From Sistotremastrum niveocremeum HHB9708 (lineage: Eukaryota > Basidiomycota > Agaricomycetes > Sistotremastrales > Sistotremastraceae), in the NCBI GenBank assembly GCA_001630475.1, contig KV419403.1, forward strand, positions 908,926 to 964,148: a DNA stretch of 55,223 nucleotides, in the 5' to 3' direction. Position 1 is the stretch's first letter; the number at the start of each line of letters is the position of its first letter. The notes beneath the pieces were generated by a model that did no database searches, was not told where the DNA came from, and worked only from the letters and a program-made list of their open reading frames with translations. Shown here one piece after another: positions 46,904-55,223 of this stretch. Made by a program: the position numbers and the translations under genes.

Positions 46904-49106
46904 ATGCTAAGGACATCCGATGCCACCAGAACTTCCGATCCAGAAAATCCGCAAAACTGCTTGACATGCCGCAAAGTAGTGAGCAGCAGCGGTGCTGTTG
47001 TCAATCACTTTTGCCGGTTCCATAGTCCGCGAGTGACTCTCGTCTTTGCGGACAGAAGTAGTCTCGTCTTGAGAAGACGAAAAGATCGTCTGTTCAGATG
47101 TCCCTGCGGATATTCGAAGAAAAGTGCAGAGACGATGATCCGCCACGCAAAGGTCCATCTGTCGCTTTCGGCTATCGATACGTCGCAGAACGACGATGAG
47201 CCAAACGAACCGAATGGATCTCCAAGCGTCGCCGGGGCATCACCTGCACTGGCAAGGAATATGGTCAGGCCTTCAGCGACCTCAGCATCTGCAATGCGAA
47301 GATACCAGTCCCCTACAGCAGCCTCCAGTGCAGCGCGCCGAATGAGAAGTCTAGGCTCGTCCCGACTCTCTTCTACCACATCCACTCTCATATCATCCAA
47401 CCGAGCATCCACCTCCAAATCTACCCCGCTCTCCGATACATCACCCTCCTCATCCGGCCTCGAAACACCCCCCTTTCTCCGTCGCTCCCTCCCCCAAAAA
47501 CCCGTCAAACAACCCATCCTCACAAACTCCTCAACAACAAGCCGACCTGATATCATCGATCTCACAGCAACTTCAGAACCGGATGAACCTATCTATATCG
47601 GGAGCGACGACGAGTGTTTCATCATCCCGTCATCGACTATGTCCCGGAGGAAGAAGCGGAAAGTCACTGAGGACGATGCAGCGAATAAACACGTTGATTC
47701 CACCACCGCCTCGTCTGCGTCTACGAGACCGGCCGTTGATGCGGAAGACGATTCTAGCAACGCACCTATGACTGCATACTATGCCTTCCCAGATACGCCG
47801 AGGAGGTACGTCCTACCAATCCATTTCTCTAAATAACATGCTCATTCAGCTTTCTATTCCCCCTCCCAGCCCCCCTCTTTCCTCAAAACCCGTATCAAAA
47901 GAGCAATACCCTCGAGAATGCCCCCCTAAGCCACCACCCGATTCTGGTCCTCTAGATCTCGAGCCTTATCACCATCCCAGTTGCCCTCGCGCATCCACAT
48001 CCACATCCGCATCCAATCCAATCTCACCCTTCACTGCCCGAAAACGAAAACGCACCCCTTCCACATCATCCGAACCAGAAGCGCCCCTCGAACCATTTCC
48101 ACCACTGCCTGTACCTCCTCCCTCGTTCTGGAAACAACGGGAGATTGAAATCGAAAGGTTTTGGGCATGGAGGAGTGAAGCTGCAAAGCTTCACTTAGAA
48201 CAGCTTAGAGCAGGAATGTTTGACCACGAAAGACGTGCTCATTCAGAAATGTTTTGGGGAACATCAGAAATACGTTCTTTCGCGAGCGTGGCTGATAATT
48301 CGTCTTACGCTAAAGGCACTTCGAAGAACCTCGAAAAGGCGAGTACCTCACCCGCCCAAATAGGCGCTCAGAAAGTTGACGAAAGTCACGAGACACAGGA
48401 TACTCCTCAGAAGCCCGTCGATGAAGATGGGGATGACGTAGATGATCCTCCTCGATTCCTTTCCCCTACTCCTCCGCCTGATCTCTCGAAACATCCTCGT
48501 CCTGTCCCTCCACCCTCGTCTCCTGACACGTTCCGCGATTCGTCGACGTTACCCCCCTCACCATCACTGGGTGCGATCCCAGCACCTTCGTCGAATTCAG
48601 ATGAAAGCCTCCCCGTGACGGACCAGGAGGTTGCGTCTGCTACTGAACCTCAACCTTCCAATTCGGCTTTGGATGACGTCACTACTCACAACGTCGTTGA
48701 CGATGAACTGCCCATCGTAAGTCCTAATTCAACACTCGCTCTCTATATCCAATACTAACCTCATCGATGATCCAACCAGGCAAATCCATCCAAATCTGAC
48801 GATCCCCCGCAAGTCTCCTCATCTCCTCCTCACCCCACGTCGAACTCCACTGCCTCGTACGCGGATATGTTAACCGCATACGACCTCCTTGGCACCATCC
48901 TCACCTCCCAATCAAAGAACGCCAATCCCGCATTCACCGAACCGATCATCCAAGGTCTAATGCCCGTCCTCGATTACTGGACTGGGAAATTCGCTGATAA
49001 AATCGCGAGGAAGAAGGAGAAGGCAACGAGACGTCGGGTGGATTCTCAACCAGGTACCTCAAGTTCGGTAGCGGAGGCTACTGATACTATCGCCGTGCCA
49101 AGCTAG
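46904..49106 (+). CDS. Large C2H2-like zinc-finger protein, mostly disordered
   Basis: Exons 46904-47805, 47870-48716 and 48780-49106 (691 aa). Near the N terminus are two zinc motifs: C19-x2-C22-x12-H35-x4-H40 and C66-x-C68-x12-H81-x3-H85 (CPCGYSKKSAETMIRHAKVH). A long Ser/Thr/Pro-rich region follows, then a basic cluster (SRRKKRKV, a possible nuclear signal). A helical Trp/Glu/Arg segment (WKQREIEIERFWAWRSEAAK) lies in exon 2, and a short folded-looking C terminus (MLTAYDLLGTILTSQ) in exon 3. Probably nuclear. The second intron acceptor at 47869 is chosen because the nearer AG puts a stop in frame. Family not recognised. Confidence 0.72.
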
Positions 49107-49744
49107 CCGGGGATTATATTCACCATCTCCCAAATCGTCAATGTCTCTCACATCGTCAATCCGCTTTCTCCATGATTTCGCGCTACTCTTCAAAGCTCTC
49201 TCAAGTTATCATCCTTCGCACTTCGCACCTTCGCATCATCACATTTCGATTATTATTCTTCACTTCTTCACTTGTTCCGTCCATCGTCGACCTCGAAGCG
49301 GTACTTCGACCTAATCTGATCTTACTTCAACGGAGAAGACCGCTCGAGGGACGACAAAGCCGGCTCAGCTGGAGCCGCTTCTTCGCATACCATCGCTTCA
49401 AATGCACTTCCGAGATTCACAGTGTCTCAATATCGCCTCGTACCATTTTTTACTCGTACCCTTGCTGCGCGCCTTCCGAACGATACTTGTAGTTTACATT
49501 CACCTTGTTCATAGTGTAGTCGTACTCATTCCGGACTTTCGTGACAATACTGCTCCCAGTAAATATCCTCAGCAGTACTCGAACTATTTCATTCTTGACT
49601 CTCACACGTTCTGAGCTTTCGTGGTTGACTCTGTCGCTCGACAATAATGATAAATTCAAGACCTTTGAATGCCGCTGGATAAGGTCATACACAGCAATAG
49701 TAGATAGAAAGTACTCAAAGCAATACTCAATACAAATGAGAATA
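49107..49744. other. Convergent intergenic region
   Basis: About 640 bp between the stop codons of the C2H2-like gene (+) and the RS protein gene (-). AT-rich; shared 3' flanks. No gene seen. Confidence 0.5.
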
Positions 49745-50983
49745 TCAATCCTCGAACTCGTTTCCGTCCATCCTTACTCCCATACTCTGAGGTACCTCCA
49801 GCCCAAGAGACCTTAACTTCCCAGCCTAAATAGAACCCCAATCAGCACCAAAAGCCCCCAAATACAAATCCAAAAAACTCACCTCCAACCGCTCATGCTG
49901 CACCCTCCTCAACTCCTTCAACTGCTCCTTCGAAAGAAAACTATCCTTCTCCGAAGTAGGCTTCCGATGACTCTTCAAATGAGCCTCGAAATCCTTGTTC
50001 GCGTCGTACGTCTCGTCTACATAAGGTAACGTTTCTCCGTTGCGGAGTAGAGCCATTCGTCGTTCGTAGATTGACATGTCGTAGTACTTTTCGTGGGGGA
50101 GTGTAGCTGTGGGATATGTCAGCGGAGGGGGCGGGGGAAGCGGATGAGGAAGATGGGGGAGAGGAAGATGGGGGAGAGGAAGATGGGGGAGAGGAAGATG
50201 GGGGAGAGGAAGGAATGGGGTGACGAACCGGTATTGTAGTCTTCCACGTATTGCGCGAATCGTTTTTTATTCTGATCTTTCGTTATCGTCTCGGGATTGA
50301 TCTTACATTCTTCCATCAACCAAGTTCTGAACTCGGCTTCCTTATTATACAAACTTCTCCGTGTCAGCCAGCATTCAAGCTGAAGAGGTGAAGAAACGCA
50401 CTCTGATTCATTGATAATCCCATACTGTCCCCATTGACCCGTGACTGCGCTCGTCTTCTGCTTCTAATAAAAATCGTCCAGAGTCAGAACAGAACGAAAA
50501 GCAGCGAAGTAATGCACGCACCTTCTTCCTCTCCTTCCTCTCCTTCTTCCTATCCCTCCTCTCCCGACTCCTACTACTCCGCTTCTTATGCTTATGCTCC
50601 TTCTCCTTCTTCCTATGTCTCCTTTCCCGATCGACCGACGAAGATGACGAAGGTGTTGATGATCTCGATCTTGACCTCGAGCGACGCCTTCGATGAGGAC
50701 TCTGAGACCTGTCCTTCCCCCTCTTCTCCTTCTCCGTTTCCCTCTCATTCGAACGTCTTCTCGGCGAACGCGACCTCCCTCCACGCCTTCTCACCTCTCT
50801 CACCTCCTCACGCTCCCTTACATATCGTTCCGAGCTTCGTGGTCGACGAGCCGGACTCCTACTTCGCCTAGAATCTGATTCGTGTCTTCGTTCGTCACGG
50901 TGGTATCGTTCGGCGGATCGTGAGCGTCTTCGAGATTCTAGGTCTCCACGTGGTCGTGTAGAGGTGGTTGGGATGGACGCCAT
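49745..50983 (-). CDS. RS-domain nuclear protein with conserved C-terminal region
   Basis: Minus-strand exons 50983-50522, 50463-50402, 50353-50229, 50106-49883 and 49825-49745 (317 aa). Residues 1-154 are an Arg/Ser and Lys/Glu-rich low-complexity domain as in splicing-related proteins. The following exons encode a conserved-looking fold: TSAVTGQWGQYGIINESD, LYNKEAEFRTWLMEE, INPETITKDQNKKRFAQYVE, LPHEKYYDMSIYERRM. I have the impression that this C-terminal region recurs in uncharacterised fungal proteins but cannot name a family. Likely nuclear, possibly in RNA processing (inference from the RS domain). The third intron contains a 15 bp tandem repeat. Confidence 0.8.
50146..50205 (+). repeat. 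Intronic 15 bp minisatellite, four perfect units
   Basis: Unit GAGGAAGATGGGGGA repeated four times without change, with a degenerate start of a fifth unit after 50205. It lies wholly inside the 122 bp intron 50107-50228 of the RS protein gene. Confidence 0.95.
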
Positions 50984-51401
50984 GATTATGTTGGAAGCCA
51001 ATCCTATGATGGAGATCGAAATGACGAGCCAAAGGCAGCACGTTCGAGGATGGGCGCCTAACGAGGAGAGAAGGTTATTTGCATCTGTTTGTCTTCCCTT
51101 GCGTCTCCCAACGACAATGTCGCAAAAACTATATGGCGAGCCGCCCTCCTGACAAAGAATGGGAAGCATAGTGACCCTCCTGGACGAACGTTCATGGACA
51201 ATCCAGGTCCTATTCCGATCTGATCCTACCTTCGTTTCGGCACAAGCGCCTTCGACTTCCATCTGTTGAAATACTTCGAGACTAAGGAAGCTAACTCTTA
51301 CCACATATCACCCTATAAACGTCTGCAAATATCTCATTCGGTGAGTACTAACGCTACCAATAATTATTGTCTCCGTTATCCTAACATCGCTCAAGTATCC
51401 T
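50984..51401. other. Divergent promoter region, RS gene / family D member 6
   Basis: About 420 bp. From about 51190 it is homologous to the upstream region of family D member 5, so member 6 brought its own promoter when copied. A TATAAA lies near 51313. The 5' UTR intron is 51341-51395. Confidence 0.5.
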
Positions 51402-51847
51402 ATGTCGGAACTCAAAGGAATACTCGAAGTTCAACCTCTGTTCCCTCTCCGAGAAATCCAAGCCACCTTCTCATTCGGACCTCTCATATTCACCTACAAA
51501 GGACCCATCACAAACAACACTACACCTATCCGCTCCATCCGATCCACCGAAGCCTGGCTCAACTTCGACACGCTCGAAGATCTCAAAGGTCCTTCTACAT
51601 TCCAGGGAAGCATGGGAAGAGGCCAATTCAGTGCATCAGTCGCCTTTTCGAATGGTGTCACGATCCGCGCAGTCCTTTCAAGTGCTTATTTCCCACCGGC
51701 GGATTTCAGCGGTAACGGTGAATGGACTCGTAGTGCGTTTGAAAGCTTTCTTTCCGTTTGATACGGTTTTGATGGATACTTGTAGCCTTCGGAGACGAAA
51801 CGAAGAATGCTGAAGTAGTATTCAACACCGCTGGAACAGAGTCATAA
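51402..51847 (+). CDS. Small beta-rich protein, family D member 6
   Basis: Exons 51402-51732 and 51786-51847 (130 aa), the same exon sizes as member 5. Body: MSELKGILEVQPLFPLREIQ, LIFTYKGPIT, FDTLEDLKGPSTFQGSMG, NGVTIRAVLSSAYFPPADFS, ending FGDETKNAEVVFNTAGTES. Reading frame, splice sites and stop position are all kept since the duplication from member 5, and changes are largely conservative, which suggests it is under selection. 5' UTR intron 51341-51395 (55 bp, same length as in member 5). Function unknown. Confidence 0.78.
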
Positions 51848-51995
51848 GGTTCAAACGGTTCCCACATTTCGATATTACGTCCTCCTGACAAGTCGCGGCT
51901 TTCCCGCCAATCATCAGGCAGAGCATGGATCAAAGTAGCACGTTCCAACTTAGACTTTGATCAGTTCGTGGATCGCATCCCAGCCTTCCATCCGC

Positions 51996-52074
51996 GAGAA
52001 TCGCAGTAAACGTTTAAACTTTCAGCCAATGCACACCCGGGGCGCTCCCATCTCATATTCTAGAGCAGGCACGA
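51996..52074 (+). promoter_or_regulatory. Copy of the CCAAT-containing block
   Basis: Matches 25552-25630 (opposite strand) with three differences in 79 bp; CCAAT at 52026-52030. Here it sits upstream of a truncated member 4 copy only. Confidence 0.4.
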
Positions 52075-52204
52075 CGTATCCAAAATCGGCAGCATTGTCA
52101 GTCAGGAACGTTCTTTATCACTCGGCAACTAGGATATCTCCGAGCACACTGTTCCTGGGATTCGAAGTCGCCTTAAATCGAGGTGCCTTCTCTACGAGGC
52201 TTTG

Positions 52205-52345
52205 ATCAACCTAGCTTCTCACTTCTCACCGCCTCTCCCAATCACTATCAGTTCTGTCTTCTCGCTCATATGCTTCCCAGATATCGCAAACTCATCTAGA
52301 AACAGAAGCTATGAACCAATGCCGGAATTAATCGGAATATTCAAA
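52205..52345 (+). pseudogene. Truncated copy of family D member 4
   Basis: Contains the leader, a degenerate 5' UTR intron (donor changed from CAGGTCTG to CAGTTCTG) and the first codons from ATG 52319 (MPELIGIFK). Homology then stops and the candidate TIR element begins about 15 bp later. About 100 codons of exon 1 and all of exon 2 are absent. Confidence 0.8.
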
Positions 52346-52386
52346 TGTCCAATACTGGGTGCATCAGGAAATGCCTGTTTTGGGTT

Positions 52387-52545
52387 CTAGGTCTAGCTAG
52401 AATCCGATTTCCCTCTACCCTAGATACCCCCATCTAGATGCCTCTAGAAATTGCCCACTCTAGATAGACCTAGACGTAGCTATGTGTGATCTCGATTCTA
52501 TCTAGGAGCATGTATGTGGTGTCCGATTTTGTTGATACAGTCTAG
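52387..52545. repeat. CTAG-rich left subterminal region
   Basis: About ten CTAG in 160 bp, often as CTAGAT, TCTAGA or CCTAGA. CTAG is sparse in the surrounding gene sequence. Confidence 0.65.
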
Positions 52546-53568
52546 AATTGTAGGTTTAGTGAGATGAATGGCGGAATAGACTCGGAGCTGATTATTTAAG
52601 TTTATGATCCTCGGCCCAAGTATACATGTTTAATTGAAGTAAAAGTCGGAACACTCTTCTAGCACTGTCGCTGAGTCCAAGTGCCGATTATCACGAGTCC
52701 CAAAAGCAGGCACTAAATGACATCCGCGGACAAAATCTGTCACAGGAATAATATGCCGCAGTGGGTCTCTCGGATTCTCTCCCGGCCTGTCTCACCACGA
52801 ACCAAGGAATGCGATATCCTATACAGATTTGATGTCGCCGATCGTGTTCGGAATTCTTTCACGGAGGTCGTATGTTCGTTTTTCAGGTCGAGGTTGAGCT
52901 GAGACATCGTATTTCTTGACACAAGCAGTGTTTCGGCGGTGATAGTTGGGTCCTTGAGTAGTATCGGAGCCGAAGTTGCGGAATATGCAGAGGGATTTCT
53001 TGGGCATATGGAGTATGGTGCAGAACGAAGACTTGTATTAGAGCTGGCATAGTCAAAACGAAACGGCAAGCTTGCGAAACGGTGAAGTCCCGTTGACGCG
53101 TCAACAAGGACAAACAACTCACGACACTTGTTTCACTACCGCAGAGACGCACTCCGTGTATCCTCTTCGACCTCTCTCTCCTCAAGTGTTCTCCTAGTCC
53201 TCACTCGTGTCAGCGAACCTTTTCAACTCGGAATGCCTGCGGGATTGGTATGGATGGCGGTTTCGCGAGCGTGGCTTCGGCGTGTGGTCGGACGATTGCT
53301 GAGAGACATTGAGAACGGCCACGCGAGGTTTGGAGAGTAATAAGTGAGTAACGCTGCCTTGTTGTTTCTAGACTCGGTCACCCCTCCCTTGTCGGGCCAG
53401 GCCCCGGAAGATTGCGCGTCACGACCATGCCACCTCAGAGTGCGATAAATTCTTGCAAAATGTGGCTGATCGACCTTTCTCCCCCACCACCCATCTCGCC
53501 TGCGCCCTCTCCCATGACCGCTCCTCCTCTCGTCTCGTCTCGATTCACGTGCATCTACCGTTCTCGAC

Positions 53569-54596
53569 ATGGCTCAGATCAATAATGCCGGGGACAAGCA
53601 CCGATCTCCAGACGCGTCCAATAACAATTTACAAGAACGAAACGAGGACCCTGCCACCCGCAGGAAGCAGAAGAAAACGGATGCTTGGAATCAGCACGGT
53701 ATGTAACGCGTCTAGCACTTGAGTATACCCGGCTCATATTCCCCACCTATCAGAAAAATCTGTGAGACAGAGCGAGAAACGACGAGCCACGGCTCATCGA
53801 AAAGGCTGCACGTAAGAAAAATATTCTCGCAAGACATATTCGGTGACGAACGTGAGTCTCACGTACCTTTCATCGAGCCGTTGTGGTTTTACTGATCGCT
53901 TCCTTCAGCGGATGCCACCTGATCGTCATCTCACCGGTCAAGTCAAAACGGAGAAGAAGAAGAAGAACCTCCTCGCCGTCTTCGTTGTCGAACATCCTCT
54001 CCACCACCCACGATAAATCTCCTGCTCCACTCTCTCCCAAAACGCGTGCCGATCTGACAGACGAAGACGAGTCAGGTAATTCCCAGGCCGAACACAAGAC
54101 CCCTCGGAACTCTGAGGAGGAAGAGGAGGCAGATCCCGAAGCAGACGAGGTTGAGGAAGGAGATGCACACGGGAATACCAGAGCACGCAAGACGATCAGG
54201 AAAGCTACCATGAAAACGAAAGCCGTAAGTATTATATTTTCCTTATATCATTCGAGTCCGCGATAGCTGACATGTACAAGTTCGACTATCACCAAGTAAT
54301 TGCCGAAGCCCGCAAAGACAGTCTTCAAGAAGTGTTTGAGCTACAACAGCAAAATATTCTCACTCTTCAGGAGACGGATCAGAGAAGCAAACAGTATATT
54401 GCTCAAGTCCAACAAAAATCGTACAAAGCAGCGAGGTGAGTGCTTCTTCTCTATTGCTGAGTTGCAGCTTAGAATGGAATGTAGGAAAGCCGCCGGGTTT
54501 CACGACGAAGAACCATTGAATCCCAAGACTTCAGTTTCAGCTAATGTATGGGCAGCTTCAATGGATTTAGATAGTGATCTTCCTCTTTCAAAGTAA
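53569..54596 (+). CDS. Gene inside the TIR element: basic/acidic coiled-coil protein
   Basis: Exons 53569-53698, 53754-53811, 53909-54224, 54281-54435 and 54473-54596 (260 aa), all phases closing. The N terminus is very basic (RRKQKKTDAW, EKRRATAHRK, KSKRRRRRRTSS), the middle strongly acidic (EEEEEADPEADEVEEGD), and the end is a Gln/Glu-rich probable coiled coil (EVFELQQQNILTLQETD, SKQYIAQVQQKSYKAAR). This layout fits a DNA- or chromatin-binding accessory protein. No catalytic transposase motif is seen. The final acceptor at 54472 is chosen because the nearer AG at 54466 leads to an early stop. Family not recognised. Confidence 0.6.
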
Positions 54597-54723
54597 TCAC
54601 CATGTCCTTTGTATTGAATTCATAAGAGTCGCTTCAATTATATCATATTTGCCACCAATCATTATCCAATTGTCAAGGCAAGATATTGGTCATATATTGA
54701 AAGCATAGGGGGAAAAGCTAAAG

Positions 54724-54877
54724 CTAGGTATGACTATCTACTGCCATCTACGATTTGACAAATCCCTCTAGGCTGGAGGGGCAATATCTAGACGTACCTA
54801 GCCCTAGATGGGACGGCACATGTGTAAAACTCTAGAGCGTCTATCTAGGCCAGATACGCCCCCCTAGGTCACTCTAG
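54724..54877. repeat. CTAG-rich right subterminal region
   Basis: Nine CTAG in about 155 bp, with CTAGAT, TCTAGA and CCTAGG contexts matching the left zone in style though not in alignable sequence. Confidence 0.65.
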
Positions 54878-54913
54878 ACAAAACAATGTTTCCTGATGTG
54901 TTACATTTTCTAG

Positions 54914-55223
54914 AATTTCAAGGCAAACCTCTGCGCCGCGTTCTGCATTACTCAAGACCAAATTCTAAAACATTTTAGACGTCTTTTTAAGAGTCATGGG
55001 GGAGTGACGGTCGTGAGTCCCCTATGATCACTGGGTCATCCAAAGGGTTTGGGATCATCCCGGATAGTGAATATAATGGTCAATTATTGAAGCATTTTTG
55101 TAGCTCCTGAACCGCTGGTCCGTTCAGGGACATATGGGTACCGTTCTGATCGGGGAAGCAAGGAGAAGCCAAATATGACATCAGATCACCAAACAAATAC
55201 AAATAAACACCAAAAATAGCATG
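54914..55223. other. Sequence beyond the candidate TIR element
   Basis: About 310 bp to the window end. The missing remainder of family D member 4 is not recognised here, so the element did not simply insert into an otherwise complete copy within this window. Confidence 0.4.

Larger units (their letters stand above)
51190..52345 (+). repeat. Inverted segmental duplication, right copy
   Basis: The plus strand here matches the minus strand of 25280-26420 end to end. Shared, in order: the leader and 5' UTR intron of member 5/6, both coding exons, the spacer with the CCAAT block, and the 5' leader plus first codons of member 4. Similarity by eye is about 80-85 percent in the coding exon and higher in parts of the spacer. 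Confidence 0.88.
52356..54906. mobile_element. Candidate TIR element with CTAG-rich subterminal regions
   Basis: The left end has CATCAGGAAA at 52362-52371 followed by TGCCTGTTTTG. The right end, read inward on the minus strand, has the same CATCAGGAAA (54898-54889) followed by CATTGTTTTG. Just inside each end is a 160-200 bp zone with about ten CTAG tetranucleotides (52387-52545 and 54724-54877), as expected for clustered transposase-binding sites. It abuts a truncated gene copy on the left. No target-site duplication was found and no transposase domain was recognised, so it may be non-autonomous. The exact ends are uncertain by several bases. Confidence 0.55.

Noticed and set aside
46753-47025. 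Protein-like frame upstream of the C2H2-type gene as a possible first exon
   Set aside because: No ATG in frame and no donor/acceptor pair of workable length joins it to the zinc-finger frame; the ATG at 46904 explains the gene.
52740-53185. Minus-strand open frames inside the TIR element as a possible transposase
   Set aside because: No DDE/DDD-type motif, no conserved block, and the frames are short and Cys/Ser/Arg-rich.
1-55223. CRISPR arrays, rRNA, telomere repeats or retrotransposon reverse transcriptase
   Set aside because: No regularly spaced repeats, no TTAGGG-type arrays, no rRNA-like sequence and no RT motif were seen by eye.

Overview
The window reads as nuclear DNA of a filamentous fungus, most likely a basidiomycete. 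Genes are broken by many 46-65 bp GT-AG introns. Proteins include expanded F-box-like families of the basidiomycete type (an F-box split by a phase-2 intron, then a long leucine-rich tail) and a secreted AA9 polysaccharide monooxygenase. No bacterial-style operon, rRNA, tRNA or CRISPR array was seen. Species cannot be fixed from the sequence alone.

Layout. (1) 0.2-16.2 kb holds seven F-box-like/LRR-type genes on both strands, one frameshifted, with a broken GNAT acetyltransferase relic between the first two; an eighth F-box gene lies at 27.4-29.2 kb. (2) 17.0-26.3 kb holds two intact-looking GNAT genes, a GNAT relic, and five minus-strand members (here called family D) of a small beta-rich protein family of 117-153 aa that I do not recognise; a sixth member lies at 51.4 kb. 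(3) 29.2-33.5 kb and 34.6-42.9 kb are gene-poor; the only convincing gene between them is a double C2HC zinc-finger protein. (4) 42.9-51.0 kb is ordinary gene space: a cysteine-rich putative zinc protein, an AA9 LPMO, a C2H2-type protein and an RS-domain protein. (5) 51.2-52.35 kb is an inverted copy of 25.3-26.4 kb. It is cut off where a candidate 2.5 kb terminal-inverted-repeat element with CTAG-rich ends begins (about 52.36-54.91 kb). That element carries one spliced gene of its own and no recognised transposase.

How it fits together. The first 29 kb behave as a duplicating accessory island. F-box genes have been copied in direct and inverted orientation. One copy ends at the nucleotide where a GNAT gene is truncated. 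GNAT and family D genes are interspersed. F-box proteins normally act as substrate receptors of SCF ubiquitin ligases; whether the GNAT and family D proteins act with them is unknown. All exon joins below were worked out by hand from splice signals, reading frame and paralogue comparison, so individual junctions are inferences.
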